64,000 nucleotides of DNA from Ipomoea triloba (GCF_003576645.1 NC_044927.1:15997509-16061508); one strand, 5' to 3'; positions 32,361-45,945 are shown, numbered from the stretch's first letter. Made by a program: numbers and translations. Notes: generated by a model from the sequence alone, not told the origin.

Positions 32361-32391
32361 ACAGAGCAACCCCACGGAGGGGTTGCTCTGT
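32361..32391. other. perfect 13-bp hairpin with 5-nt loop
   Basis: acagagcaacccc (32361-32373) and ggggttgctctgt (32379-32391) are exact complements around acgga. The hairpin lies in very AT-rich DNA, is followed by a T-rich run on the + strand, and on the minus strand is followed after 11 nt by CTAA. It might be a transposon end structure; role unknown. Confidence 0.6.
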
Positions 32392-32909
32392 TTTTGTTTT
32401 TTGTTTTTTTTTTAATATTTATTTTTCAATTTTTAAATAGTTATTTAATTTTTAAATAGTTATAAATTAAATAGTTATTTAATTTAAATAGTTATTTAAT
32501 TTAATTTAGTTAACATTGTTATTTTTCAATACTTTTTTTTTTGAAAATTTTAATTCCAATACCTAATCTTTTGTGTAATTAAATTTCTTAGTCAACATTG
32601 TTATTTGTGAGATGAAACTATTGGTAATTTGGGCGGCAGAGAATACTAACTGAACTCATATGACTATATATGTGTCTATTTTGTATATGTACCACACAAT
32701 CTATAAGCCATGGATGGTTGGTTAGAAGATTTTTTTTAGTTACAATGATCAAAATCAAAACCATTTTTTAGCGACAATGACCAAAATCAAAGCCATTTTT
32801 TTAGTTACAATGATCAAAATCAAAGCCAACGACATTATGAGGTATTTTAAGTTATTATTTGTATGAAATATATTTTAACATATATCCAAATTCATTTGTA
32901 TTATCTATA
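32392..32909. other. AT-rich sequence, nothing recognised
   Basis: Contains short repeats (gttatttaattt, 32425-32510; acaatgaycaaaatcaaa, three copies at 32740-32825). No gene. Confidence 0.5.
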
Positions 32910-33907
32910 CTAGTATTTTCGCCCGTGCGTTGCACGGAATGGATTTGTTATAATATTTAAAGAATATTTGGATCAATATACAGTTATATATATTATAACA
33001 TCGAATATTATATAGCGCAATTGATGAAATTGATTGGATCGATTATGTTTTCTGATGTTTTCCTTTGAATTAGAACAAATAATTGTCCAATTACCCGGGC
33101 GTGGATAAATTTTTTTTTATTATATATTGAGATAATAAAAATAAAGATAAAATTATAAAAAAATTCTAATATTGAACGTGTACATTTATTTGATTATAAG
33201 ATTAGTACAAAAATATTACTCAATTAATTGAATAATATATGACTTGTTTGTCTAAAATTATCTTAAAAAGATCTATAAGTAATATGACTTATATAATTAT
33301 ATTATGACTTATATAATTATATTATTACTAAAATAAATATGAGAAAATGAGAAATAAATTAATTGTAATTATTATAAAAATAAATTCAACGACCAATGCT
33401 TAACTTAATTATCATAATAATTATTAGGCAATTATTATTAGTCAATTACGCTAATATATGTGTAATTATACTTTTATACTTTAAGTATATTCATTTTCCC
33501 CATATTGCATTTAGTTTTATCTTCCTCCTCCATATTTGAATGAATTAATTTTGATTATTATAAAAATCTAACAACCCATGTTCAATTAATTTTTTTAAAG
33601 TTTAAATAACTTAGAGTTTTCAAAAGGAAAGTATAATTAACTATTAAAGTTTTTAAATAATTTTCAGTCAATTAGTAATATCATTTTCTTTTCCCGATAA
33701 ATGATTTTACTTTTATTAATAGTGTTGATACGTGAGTATACATATTATCAATTTATAGATATTAGTTAATTTCTATTTTACATTTTTCTTAACAAATAAG
33801 CTTTATTAATTATTTAACCAATAAAATATTTCATTTATTGACTACAAAAGTTTAGGAGGGGAATGAAATAGGAGGAATTTACTTTTATATATAGTATAGA
33901 ATATAGA
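32910..33907 (-). mobile_element. non-autonomous Helitron (about 1 kb)
   Basis: On the minus strand the 5' end is tctatattctatactat after a host A (33908), and the 3' end is ccgtgcaacgcacgggcg then aaaatactag, followed by host T (32909). The stem ccgtgc/gcacgg near the CTAG end and insertion between A and T are Helitron features. No coding capacity. Its 3' end closely matches the one at 48611, which belongs to a Helitron with a RepHel pseudogene, so that family may have supplied the machinery. Confidence 0.8.
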
Positions 33908-35043
33908 TTACGATCTTTTTATATTTTAAATCAATTAGTAATATCATTTTTCTCGGAATAATGGTCAAATAAACCACTGAACTACACACAAAACTGCAAT
34001 TAGGCCATCGAACTCAAAAAGAATGCAATTGGATTCCTGAACTATATAAACTCATGCAATTAAGTACAAATTGACATGTTTTCAAAAAAAAAAGTCCAAA
34101 TTGACCTGTTTACCTACAATTGTGATGACATGGTGGTTATAATTTTAAAATAAACTTTTTAAATAATTTTAATTAAAATAATTAAATAATAATAATAATA
34201 ATAATAAAATTTAAAAAAAAAACAGACGTCTCCGGCAGTTCTTCTATTTTTTTAATTTTTTTTAATTATTAGTGCCGATTGTTATGTGTAAATTAATATC
34301 AGGCAACCTTATCTAGGAAAAATGAAAAGAATTACGTAGTAATATTTACCTAATTTTCGTTCCATTTTTAATTGATGATGTAGAATATTATTATTGAAAT
34401 ATTTCCGTTTCATTTTTAATTTCCGTTCCTTTTTTAATTTATCTTTAATATTGTTTATAATATGCCTTTATTATTTATGATGTAGAATGTTTTCCTTTTT
34501 TAATTAAATTGCAATGATATGACCATTTCCTTTTTCATTTTAGTTAATTATGGATATTTTTTTATTTACAGTCAATTATTAATATTCATTTCCTTTTATA
34601 TATTCAATCAATTAGTAACATTAGATTCATTTTTAGTCAATTTTGTTTTATTTTCAGTTAATTAGTCAATTAGAATAATAGATCCACTGGTATTTTTACC
34701 TAATTTCTGTTCTATTTTTAATTAATGATGTAGAATATTATTATTGAAATATTTTCATTCTATTTTTAATTTACCTTTACTATTGTTTAAAATTTAAAAT
34801 ATGCCTTTAATATTCTTATGTTTTTATATATAATATAGATTAATATTATGCTAATTATGACGTCCATGTATTATGAATAAGTATGGTAATTAAGGAGTAT
34901 ATATTATAATTAAAAAATAATGTATATTTTAATTTCGTTTAATTATGGACGCAATATGTGTATGTTTAATTTTCTTTAATTATGTCCGTAATGTGTGTAC
35001 CATTAATTTCTTTAATTGATTAGATAAAATTACGGCAAGATAA
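33908..35043. other. AT-rich region with MITE fragment, a duplicated segment and a Helitron 5' end
   Basis: About 33965-34060 resembles the caaataggYc-type MITE terminus (gtcaaataaaccactgaac). About 34350-34470 and 34700-34800 share a duplicated stretch (attgatgatgtagaatatt and neighbours). At 34839 (minus strand) a Helitron-type 5' end (tctatattatatataaaaac) follows a host A; its 3' partner was not assigned. No gene. Confidence 0.45.
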
Positions 35044-35254
35044 AAAACCGTTTAATAAAAGTATAATGTTTGAACTACAAGATAAAAAACCGTTTAATAA
35101 AAGTATAATGTTTGAACTAATTTATAAAAAACCGTTTAATAAAAGTATAATGTTTGAACTAATTTCTAAAAAACCGTTTAATAAAAGTATAATGTTTGAA
35201 CTAATTTCTAAAAAACCGTTTAATAAAAGTATAATGTTTGAACTAATTTCTCAA
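35044..35254 (+). repeat. five tandem repeats of 42 bp
   Basis: The unit contains aaaaccgtttaataaaagta and ataatgtttgaact. As 42 is a multiple of three, a small frame (35066-35257) stays open as KKPFNKSIMFELIS repeats; I do not regard it as a gene. Confidence 0.9.
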
Positions 35255-37046
35255 TGACCATAATTATTAAGATTTTATTCCAAAGTAACCATTAGCATAA
35301 TTTTATGTGTAATAATCTATGAATTGAAATAATTTACATAATTGTATGGACGTAATAATATGTGAATTAGCATAATAATACGTGAATTGAAATAATTATC
35401 ATAATTTTGTTAATCTCCTCTAATTATGGATGTAATATGTGTATTATCAATTTCGTTAACTGATTTGATAAAATTTATATTACGAACAACAATATTAATT
35501 CATTAGTTGTCATAATTTTTAAGATTTTATTCAAAAGTAATCAAATGAAATGCGCGGGTAATTGACATTATCTGAAGTAAAAATATATAAAATTATCGTA
35601 AGAATGAAATATCTATGTTTAATGACCATAATAAATTTAGATGTTAAATATAGTGTAATTACCACGGATTATTTAGATGGTAAATAGTATATGGTAATTA
35701 CCTATATAGATTAGCATATTAAACGGATTAACATATGGAACAATGTTATAAAAAAGGAAGGAAGCCTTTTAGATAAAATATATTAGGAATAATATCAATT
35801 AAATAAAATATCATAGGAATTTCTCAATTCTATATTTATAATTACCTTTATAAACATATTTAATAGGAAAATTTAGTTACAAACTTATATTAAGAGTTAT
35901 GGATTATTATTATTATTATATTATTATTATTAGGAAAATTATATTAAGAATTTTAGATTATTATTACTACGGAGTATTATATTATTATTATTATTATTAT
36001 TATTATATTAACATAATAGATTTTAAATCGAGGCTACAAAATTTAATATTATTATTTCATTTATTCAAGTATAGTAATCCTCATTTTTTAACTAATAAGT
36101 GTGAATTAGTATTGTGCAATTAATGATAAAGATTAATAATAATTGGAATCAACAATCAATGATACAATGACCCATGTTTAGCTTCCAATGCACCATTTTT
36201 TATAAAATGAAGAATTGGAATGGTAAAACGAACAATTGGAATGAATAATTGAGGATTTATTCAAGTATAGTAACCACCATTTTTACCAAATTACATAAGC
36301 ATCCGTAAATGGGGAAGATCAAGATTGTAAATTCTACAATATATAGATGAGCATCCGTAGATTGCTAGTTATTTTGCACAGTACAACTAAAAAGATGGAT
36401 AGTTAAATAAGGTATTATCATTCAAAATCTTGTAATACAAAGTTACAATACAATGTTTTTCCATTAGAAATTACCAATCAAAGTAATGTGATTAAAATAT
36501 ATAATTATAGAAAACATTTGATTGTTCACTACAATCACTCTGAAAATTGTAATTTTACATACGTGATACGCCCATGACAAAATTGGCCTAGCTACTTGAA
36601 ACCTTATCAGCAAAAATTAAAGCATATTGAGCTATTAAAATCAAACTAAATCACAGTACTACAAAATACTCTATGGAATGCAGACTACACCATAAGGATC
36701 TCCAACATGCAGAATGAATTAACTAAAAATTAAATCATACCGCATACCATAACAATTATACGCGTGTTAAAGTTCGATCTTCGACTTCGTAGAATTACAG
36801 ATTATAGATCTCTAACTAATAGTGAGAACACAGATATTGGTACGTTGTGAGAGAATAGTCATTTCTCATCATTATATAGTGGAGGATAAACATAATATGG
36901 AAGATTTTTCAAAAGAAAAGTATAATTAATTTTAATTTTATGTAAATATAGATGATTGACATGTAAAAATTTTACTACAATATTATATAATTTTTTCATT
37001 CTAATATAGTTAATTACATGTCAATTATATAAATATATATAGATAT
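35255..37046. other. very AT-rich sequence, nothing coding
   Basis: Includes TTA microsatellites (about 35905-36010) and no convincing gene. Helitron-derived sequence is possible given the flanking ends. Confidence 0.45.
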
Positions 37047-37197
37047 ATAGATATAGATATAGATTATCATATCACTAATCACCAATCACCAATTAATTAA
37101 TTAATATCAATATCAATCTATCTATATAAATATAAATATTAATATATAACAATATTACCATATCACTAATCACCAATCACCAATTAATTAATTAATA

Positions 37198-37239
<42 letters not shown>

Positions 37240-37305
37240 TAATATTAATATTAATATATAACAATATTACCATATCACTAATCACCAATCACCAATTAAT
37301 TATTC
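37047..37305. repeat. three tandem repeats of about 100 bp
   Basis: The block atatcactaatcaccaatc followed by accaattaattaatta recurs near 37068, 37160 and 37272, separated by ta-rich spacers including a TA microsatellite (37204-37236). Confidence 0.75.
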
Positions 37306-37559
37306 TTTTTTAAAATAATCACCAATTAATTAATATTAGTATATATTAATATATTATATATTAATATATTAATATTAAGAATAATACCATATACCATATT
37401 ATCAATTATCAATTATATATCACCAATCACCCATCACCCATTAATATTAACAATATTACCATATTATCATTATCATATATTACCATAATAATATTATAGG
37501 ATGGATAATTAATAAAATAATAAAATAATAAATAAATAAAATAAATGGTTTTACCAAAA

Positions 37560-37622
37560 TACCCCTAAGTTTTGGGGGGAAAATTTGGGAGGAGGAAAAT
37601 GTTTTTATATATAGTATATAGA
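37560..37622 (-). mobile_element. Helitron 5' terminus (minus strand)
   Basis: On the minus strand, tctatatactatatata then aaaaacattttcctcctccc follows a host A (37623). This is the same 5' family signature as at 33907 and 34839. The matching 3' end to its left was not located, so only the terminus is annotated. Confidence 0.55.
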
Positions 37623-38169
37623 TTATATTCTATCAAACATTATTAATGAATTGTTATTTATTTCTATATATACTGTCAAATATCATTACTAAAAGTCATT
37701 ATTTGTTTCTTAGTTTATTATAATAAGGTAAAATCATACATACAAAAAAATTGAGTTATAAAGAATATCATGAAAAATTATTAAACGTTAGATACTACAG
37801 AAAATAATTAAAAATTATTATACAAAAAATTATTATACTATCACAATTTGAAATAATAATAAAAATAAATATTTTAAATATTTAATTACAAAATATTATA
37901 GACAAAATTATTATACTATCACAATTAGAAATATAAATAAATAATAAATATTTTAAATAGAAAACATAATGTTTGACTAACTTGAATGAAGGTGGTGCAA
38001 ATAACAAATTTTATTTACACTACCTATAAAGCTATCAAATGATGATGTAAATAAAATTTTGGGTAGTAAAAATACAATTACCCTAAAAAAAAAAAACAAC
38101 AACAAAAGAAGATAAAGGAAAGGAAACATCCTGGTTTTCAAAAAAAAAAAAAAGGAAAGGAAACATCCC
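37623..38169. other. AT-rich sequence upstream of the nucleoporin gene
   Basis: No gene or clear repeat; two A-rich tracts near 38085 and 38140. Confidence 0.5.
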
Positions 38170-38345
38170 CTTGGAGTTTCATTGATTTCCGTTTTCAGAC
38201 CGTACAAAAAGAAGTGCGTGTGGCACACTCGCAGCGTTGGAGTGGGCAGGGCGTCATCACCGCATCAGGGCGATACGTCCGCCTGAGAAACTTTCCCGTA
38301 TAAAGCCATCTAAAGCTACGCCGTCGACGCCGTTTCTCGCGAGAG
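38170..38345 (+). promoter_or_regulatory. nucleoporin gene 5' leader
   Basis: Composition changes abruptly from AT-rich to GC-rich (cgtcgacgccgtttctcgcg just before the ATG), as expected for the leader of an active plant gene. The transcription start was not determined. Confidence 0.45.
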
Positions 38346-41300
38346 ATGGAGTCTCTATACGGAGAAAGAGGAGCCGGAGGGAAGCTCAAGAATCCACCTT
38401 CAAGGAAGCCGCCGGCTTCTCCGTACGCTCGGCCTCCTGCTACTCCGGCGACTCGGATTGGGAGCAATGGTTGGCTTTCTAAACTCGTCGATCCCGCCTA
38501 CCAACTCATCTCGAGCAGCGCTACCAGGATTTTCCCCTCATTCTTTTCCAAGTCCCCCTCCGATGTTCCTCCTCTTCTTTCTATCGCTCAAAGCAACGGT
38601 ATTTCATACATATAGATACATGCATACGGTGTTTACATAAATATATTATTACTGTACTCCGTAAATGACTCCGTAAATTGATTGATTGCTAGGGCTGCTT
38701 ACTGCATATTACGGTAGAATTGATTGCTTGCTCTACATTATTTACTGTTTTGATTCCAAAACGTAACGATAAGTGGCACGGCACTTGGCATTATAAACGG
38801 TGTCTATATTTTATTTTTACATTATTAAAGATTTCTGAAAATATAGGTTTTACAATTGCTTTTTTTGGTTCTGTTAATGCTTATGATATTTATGATGTTA
38901 GAAACAGGGGTTTTAGTGAACTAGGATTTGAAAATTAGTGTCTTTTATTTTACTAGTTTGGACCTCAAGTTTGACAAAAAAGGCAGTTGCATATGTATCC
39001 TTTTTCTACTTCGGGTCTCTTTGCATTTATCTGCATGCTAAGATGCATTGTACAAGGCTATTCAGCACATTTGATTGAGGGATAAAATAGCTAAGTGCAT
39101 GTTTTGTTGGGTACTTTAATTGATAAATATTGGACAGTACAAGCACGTATTTGTTCATGGATTAGGAACAAGTTGATTTGTCGCATGATGTTGTATAAAG
39201 GTCTTTCTTTTTTGGCAGTTAGCTAGTTGCCACTCCCCACCCTCCCCCACCTCCCCATGCCCTCTCCACAGTTGTATTTTAATTTTAATTTTTAATTTGA
39301 ATTTAGTGATCTGCCATTAAGTTTAGCGTAGTCTTCATTTTTCAGCTGACCAAGTCTTGTGTGATCTCCTTCAGGTTGCTATGACATTTGACTTCATTAG
39401 ATTCATTTGATTGATGATTTATTTGATGGATGGGATTGTGTCAAATTTTATTTGGTCGAAATCATTTAGGAAGTGATCATTATTTAGTGGAACATCGACT
39501 GAATCAGTTTGATTTTGAATGAAAACAGAGTTTTACGAGTAATCTTAAATTAAAATGGCATACATGGGTTTGTGAAACATGAAGAATGCATATGCAGAAT
39601 ATAGAATTTGATTGTCAAACTTCTAAAAGGGAATGTCCTTTATGAATTTCTTCTTGAAAAACAAGTAGCTGATTACTGATTAGAATAGACATCTCCATAT
39701 ATGCATTCTTATGGAGTTAATGTGATAAAGATGAATTCCCCTTGATTTTTATTTTTTAGAAACCTTTTATTTTAGTTTTGTTTTGCCTGGTTACAATGCA
39801 TTGTTTCTTGTCATTTTCAACCTCAGTAAGCTTTTTGGGGACAGGTGTAGAAGTTGCGGAGGTGATTCCAAATTCAAGGGATGAAGAGAATTGCACCCCT
39901 AGTGTAAGATAAATTTTCCTTGCTTATTCTTTAATTGACAAAATGAAGAACCTTAATAATTTATTAAGGGTGAACAAATGTCTTGAAGAGTTTTGACAAT
40001 AGCAACAACTGAAATTTAAAAATGCACAAGGTAGATTTGGTAAATGGCATAATACAACTAAACTAGTTTCTTAATTCACTAAAGATCATCTTTCATATTC
40101 AACCAATGGGTATGACTATGGTAGAGCTATCTTAAATGTAGTACTGCATTTGTCCAATTTAGATGGCACACTAACTTTCTATATGGGTTTTGAAGAAGTT
40201 CCCTGTGAAAATATTTTAATTTTATGACTTGACTTTTAGAGTTGTTCTTTTAAAATAGCTTATATATTAAAAAGGATTACAGAAAATGGAAAGTAAATAT
40301 TATTTTAGGATTGATGAAGAAAGAACACAAGCTAGGTTGTTGACCAATTATAAGATTCAAATAATATCAATTAGGTAAGCATTTTGTTTGCTTAATATAA
40401 TTAAAATGAAAATTTGCAGTGTCTTCCACTGAAAATGTTATATTTCATTTAGAAATAAAATGTGGAATTGGAAATGCTTGCAAGGATAACTGGAGTATTT
40501 TGGTAGTAATCTTCATTTTGGACACAAATCTGTTCTATTTTAGGTTATACCCATTTGTATGAATAACTAAATAGGAGGATCTTTTAGTTTTTAAGTAAAT
40601 AACTTTGGAGGTTCTTTATTTGTCTTGACGAAGTACTCTTCCATTTGTCAAGATGAGACTAACAATGTAATTCGTGTAACTCCAGTAGCTGTCAATACTT
40701 ATCAAACCAAAAAAGGACACTGCCCAAATGGAACAATCTTTCTTTGTTGAGTTGAGTTGTTTATAGTTGTTTACATTGGTCCTATAGTTCAATTTATTTT
40801 CACATGAAATAAGGTCCAGTAGTTGTGTAATTGGAGTTACATTTATTCTTTGTGTATGTGTGTGTGAAGAGATGGGGCAGGGTTTTTTGCCCTGAGTTGT
40901 AGTTAAATTATTGCTTATGTTGCAATAATTTGTGAAATGTGAATGAAGAAAAATGAATGTTCTTTAGAAAAGAAGCTAATAATTCAATTTTGATGTATTT
41001 GATCATAAATTAGGAAATCCTTGAGGTCAAAACTTAAGATGTGTAATGAATAAAATGATAATCAAACAATTTTTTTTTTTTTTTGCCAAAGACCTTGTGG
41101 TCAAGTGGCACCCGGTGTCCCGATTAATACTCTCACATGGATGATGGGTGTGGGTTCGAGCCTCAGTGGAGGCAATTGTTGACTCGTTGTGCTTCAGTAG
41201 GTTGAGAAAGTAGTTATGAACAAATACTACATTGTAACAGAGTCAGTAGTACTCAAAAAAAAAAACAATCTTTTTTTCTTTTTAAATTTCTTAATTTCAT

Positions 41301-44300
41301 TCTCCTTTCCTATTACCATGAATATTTTGCTCTGATGGTGTTTGGATTATTTGCTTCCATTACTACATATATTTGACAAGAACTGAAATGTTAAATAGTT
41401 CTGGTGTTCTTATAGTACTAAGAATCTCTTCAGAATATGTTGGGATTTATGTTATGCAGCATGTATCCAGATCTACTGAAGGAATGGGTGCCAGTCTACA
41501 GTTTGATACATTGAAGAAAATTACGGAATGTGAAAGGTTGGAGCAAGAGAAACCAGAGACTTCTGATGATGATTCTATTGTTTCCAGAATTGAGCAATTG
41601 ATGAAGGGGAAAGCATTTTCTAGGTAGTATTACTATTGCCGTTTATGATTTCTTTCGTGGGAGACTAGATCTCATGGTATAAGCATCTATTGTTCTGTTT
41701 CAAATGCCTTTTTGGTTGAAGGTTTTATACTTGTACGCACCTAAAAGTTTCTAGATCCATCTGTAAAATGGGTAACACATTCAATAATCCCTCTCCAGCC
41801 TAAAGAAAGAAAAGAATCTAAATCTGAGTGTAATGGCTGGAACTGGGTTTATGGTGCTGCAATGTTTCTGGGTTTGTTACATTGGGGCTAGTGTGTGTTT
41901 TTAGAAATCACTATTATGGTATTGGCTGTGGTTAGGTAGGGCAAGGGCACAAGGCGATGGTTGAGGTCAAGTAGTTGTTTGACTTGTTTCCATTGATTTA
42001 TCTTCTGTTGTTTCGCTTAGGAGGGTTACTGCAAACAATTTGGGTGCTTTATAGTGTAGGCTAAAGAGGGGTGATATGTGTTATGGAAATAGTCATTTTC
42101 AGAAAGTAAATAGAATTAAAATTTGAAGCTATATGTTAGGAACATAAAAAATAGAAAATATGACTCTGGTGGAATGGGTCTCTAACTTGCCCATCCTTCT
42201 CCCCAGAACAAGGAAAAAATGAAACACATATTAACTAGTAGTGTTAATGAGTTGCTTTTGGGTAAAAGGGGCCACTGGACCCATTCTATAGATTTATGTG
42301 CAGATGGACTTCTTTGTCCACTCTAATTCATTGAAGTCTGCTCATTGGACAACTCTAACTTCCTCATAGAGATTGTTGCTTTCTACCTTGAAATAAATAT
42401 TTTCAGTTGTTTTTGGATTGTTCATGGTCATTTATGAATGGATTATGTTAGTAAATGTGCATATGATAGCTAAACTGTGGCACAGTAGTAGAATAGGCCT
42501 TTCAAAAAACTACTCCCAGGTTAAATTGTTTTCTCCCATCTTCATTGTGAGTGTATGGTTTGATCTGAAATTTTGGTTCTGCTAATCTAAATATCTTCCT
42601 TGCTTTGCATGGGTGAAATATTAATGAATACTTTTTTCCTTTGTGTTCTTAGTTAAGCTTATTAAAATGTGTTTATTGTTGTGCAGGGATGAAATAATTC
42701 ATTTGATTGAGATCTTGAATTCTAAAGTTGATGAACAAGAAAATAACCAAAAATGCATGACAGCTGAAAGAGACAATGAAAGGGTTCTTTTATTGCATGA
42801 AACACCAAGAAAATTAAGTGAACGAAAACTGGAAAACATGACTAGAGCTCTGCCGGGACCTTCAACACCTATTCCTGAATCAAGTGTAAGTCACTTCAGT
42901 CAAGCCTGAAAAAAGGCTGAAAGAGTGACTGTAAACTGAAATTTTTAATATTTTTATTATTGACATGAAAGCTGAAATAAATTTTCTATGTAGAAGTTGT
43001 TGTGCAATCAATTTCTTTAAGATCTGATCAATGTGACTACATTATTGATGTTTTAGGATACTTATCCAACATTTCAGGTGCCAGAAGTTAGTGGTTCACC
43101 CATTGATATTGCAATAGCTTATATGGGAAGCCAAATTTCAGATCAAACCCTTGGCCCTAATTTTGTTCTTATAAAGGATGAACCAGATCCTGTAAATGAT
43201 ATATGTGCATCAGAACCAGTTATTACTTCACCATCATCAAAGCCTTCCACTAGTTGGCCTGGGGCATTAGTGCCAGAGCAGCCAGGCAGATTTGGGTTCC
43301 ATGAATTTTCTAGGACTCCATATTCTAGAACTTTATTATCAAAGTCTAGAACCAAGGTTTGTGCTTCAGATTATTATCTGAGATTCTGAAAAATTCTCTA
43401 TATATATTTTTCTTGTGGAATTAAGGCTTTTCACTATTTTTCTTTCTATTATCAGTCACAAGCTGATAGCAGGTGCCTGGAATCTTCAGTAAAACCTTTT
43501 CCACAATCCCAAACCTCAAAATATGGACAGGTACTTATATCCTAGATATCCATGAGTAGTTTCATCACGTAATTTCTAACTCTGTCTATTACTCCTAGTT
43601 TTTCCTTTGAATTTTGTACTGTAAAAATTTCAGGTGAGGACAAAGAGTGATGTGTATGACTATGGCTATGGATCAGCAGGGCCTATTAGGAGAATACGTA
43701 ATAGATTTAGTTCAGAATCTCACCACACGGGATCTATTTTCCTGAATTCATCCAAACCTACTCATTCGCCTATTGAAAAGCTAACTGCTTCTAAAATATT
43801 CTTGCCTTCTATTGGAAAGAACATGGAAATTGGAGAAAGTAGTGGGACATCAATGCCAGACATAAAAGGGGCATGCACCTCTGGACATGCTTTCCCAAGT
43901 GAGGCAACTACAAGAATGATAATAGATCACCTTAACAGGCACAAACCCACACCTAAAGAAAAGGCAGCTGAACTGAAGCTGGCCACTGAATGGAATAAAT
44001 CACCTGGTGCTGAAGTTTCTGATGCAAGACCAAATGAGAGCGCATTGCCGCAACATTTAGGCAACTCTAAAGTCGGTAAGAGGACAGAGTTGGCCAACCC
44101 AGAATCTCTCAAGGGAAGAGGTTCTGATAAAGACGATTATCAGGTGAAATCCGAGGAGAGAAGTATGAGAGTAGCTGAAGTTGCTAAAGATGCAAGTGCT
44201 CTAACCTCCATCAAAGCTGGTGATTTTGGCGTGAAGACTGATGCCAGTACAGAACCTTCGTTGGATTTTAAGAGTACCAATTCACAATTCAAAAGTTCCA

Positions 44301-44969
44301 TTTCTAATTTTCATGACATGAGTTCTGATCAGGTATTATTGCTATACATAATTTCTCTTTGAGATTGTAGTCCATGCTAGTTTTTCTGACTATTTATGGT
44401 AATAGTAATAGTCTTAGTTGATAGTGAGGAAAATAGGTTAAATCAAGAAATAAGATTCAGTAGTATTGCCTAACATGACGCTGATTCTTTTATTTATACA
44501 GGACTTTGTAGGCTCTAGCAGTGGGCAGAAAGCAACAAATCAAAATTTGTCTTTTCAGCATCAAAGTAATGGGCAGAATGTCTCTACTACATCCAGATCA
44601 ATAGCAGCACACACCTCTGGAACAAAACCAACCTTGCCATTTATTTCTATAAGTAAACCTCACCCTAGATCTGCTGTTTCCTATGATAATAGTTTTGGAT
44701 TCACTTTTCCAGTTCCTGCATCATCTGGTTCTGAACCACCAACACCCTCCATGGCATTATTCTCTCCCAGTGTTATACCACCTTCAATAGAACCATCTGC
44801 TGCTGCTCCTTCTTACAGTTTTGGTACTAAGATATCATCTTCCCAACACCTAGTTTTCTCTTTTCCATCTTCAGGCAGTGCTGTCCAGTCTGACACTTCA
44901 GGAATTCAATTCAACTTTGGGGCAGATAGGAAGACCACAAGGTTATCTTTCGGTAAAGCTGTCTGTTAG
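38346..44969 (+). CDS. NUP1/NUP136-like FG nucleoporin, eight exons
   Basis: Proposed exons: 38346-38598, 39845-39903, 41460-41623, 42687-42885, 43057-43356, 43456-43530, 43634-44332 and 44502-44969. All have GT/AG borders and phases that keep one frame, giving about 738 aa. The start is MESLYGERGAGGKLKNPP. Residues near 40-75 hold GWLSKLVDPAYQL, a conserved amphipathic N-terminus of plant NUP136/NUP1. Other family marks are AYMGSQ (exon 5), FSRTPYSR (exon 5) and a C-terminus with spaced Phe-Gly motifs (FGFTFP, YSFGTK, FNFGAD, LSFGKA). Known role: a plant-specific nuclear-basket nucleoporin for mRNA export and nuclear shape. The length suits the shorter paralogue rather than the about 1,300-aa NUP136. 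The acceptor of exon 5 could instead be at 43078. No disabling mutation seen. Confidence 0.88.
41085..41265 (+). mobile_element. full-length SINE in intron 2 of the nucleoporin gene
   Basis: Starts gccaaagaccttgtggtc, with an A-box-like ttgtggtcaagtggc and a B box gggttcgagcc. The 3' part contains tactacattgtaacagagtc and ends in an A run (41255-41265). It is the most complete copy of the family (181 bp). Flanks share aaacaat followed by a T-rich run, a probable but imperfect target duplication. Confidence 0.88.
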
Positions 44970-45253
44970 CTTATTTGTTAGTGTATCTATAGGTATTTCC
45001 TAGCTTGCATCACTTCAGAAAATTGAACGAGGATACGATTTCTTCATGCTCTTTTTCTTGTTTTTTTCATTTTTCATTTTTTTTTTCCTGTGATAATATA
45101 AGGTACAGAGTACTTGATTGTGTTTCTCTTTTCACATTTTGAGGAATTCATGCCCTTCTCTCTTCTCTCTCTTTTAAATTTGTTTCTATATAAAAACCAA
45201 AATTAACTAATTAAGTATTTGTATTGTTAACTTTATCATTTATTTCGGAAACT
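44970..45253 (+). other. nucleoporin 3' flank
   Basis: Presumed 3'UTR with T-rich tracts (45050-45090). The polyadenylation site was not determined. Confidence 0.4.
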
Positions 45254-45433
45254 GATGGATTACATTTGGAAGGAAAGAATTGAGAAGAAAATGAATTGTA
45301 ATTTTGTAAAAAAGAATAAGGTGAAAATAAAGTAGAATTTAAATTATATTTGTTTGGTGGAAAGATATAATTATTGAGAATGATGAAGAAAAAAGTGATA
45401 TAAAGATTAAAATGTCATTGTGTAATAATAATG

Positions 45434-45471
<38 letters not shown>

Positions 45472-45511
45472 CTACTATACTAATAATAGCTAAAGAGAGT
45501 TAGGCCAAATG

Positions 45512-45602
45512 ACGGTCAAATTATTTTTTTTGAATACTACTAACTCTATTACAATGCAGTATCTGTTCATAACTACTTTCTCAACCTATTACGGTCAAAT
45601 TA
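45512..45602 (-). mobile_element. 5'-truncated SINE with 12-bp target duplication
   Basis: A 67-bp body (45524-45590) corresponds to the 3' end of the SINE family seen at 41085-41265 (aatactactaactctattac on the + strand). It is flanked by acggtcaaatta at 45512-45523 and 45591-45602. 5' truncation with an A tail fits LINE-driven insertion. Confidence 0.85.
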
Positions 45603-45945
45603 GTTAATCAAATGGATTGCTCAAATTGTTTAGATTTATATTTTCACTTGAGATTTCTTAATTTATCCTTAACTATATGATTATTCGTTAAATTTTCCGT
45701 TAAATATTCTCTTTTTCGTTAACTTTTAACTTACCCATTAATTTCTTTAAGTAAGATCTTAGGTTCGAATCTCATCCCAATCAAAGTTGGCATAATTATT
45801 AAACATATACTACGAATATGTTAGAGTATATTATTCAAAAGTAAGTACCACACTCTATTACTCTTATTAAATTAAATAATAAATTAGAAGTTTTTTCAAA
45901 AAAAAAAAATACTCTATAGTAGTTACAACAAAAAAAAAAAATACA

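Noticed and set aside
32361..32400. Rho-independent terminator (GC hairpin followed by T run)
   Set aside because: The window is plant nuclear DNA, no gene ends here, and the hairpin lies among transposon ends.
35066..35257. 63-aa ORF of 14-residue repeats
   Set aside because: Generated by a 42-bp tandem array in AT-rich DNA; no promoter or homology signal.
41085..41165. tRNA gene suggested by A- and B-box matches
   Set aside because: It cannot fold as a full cloverleaf by eye and is the head of a SINE with an A tail and multiple dispersed copies.
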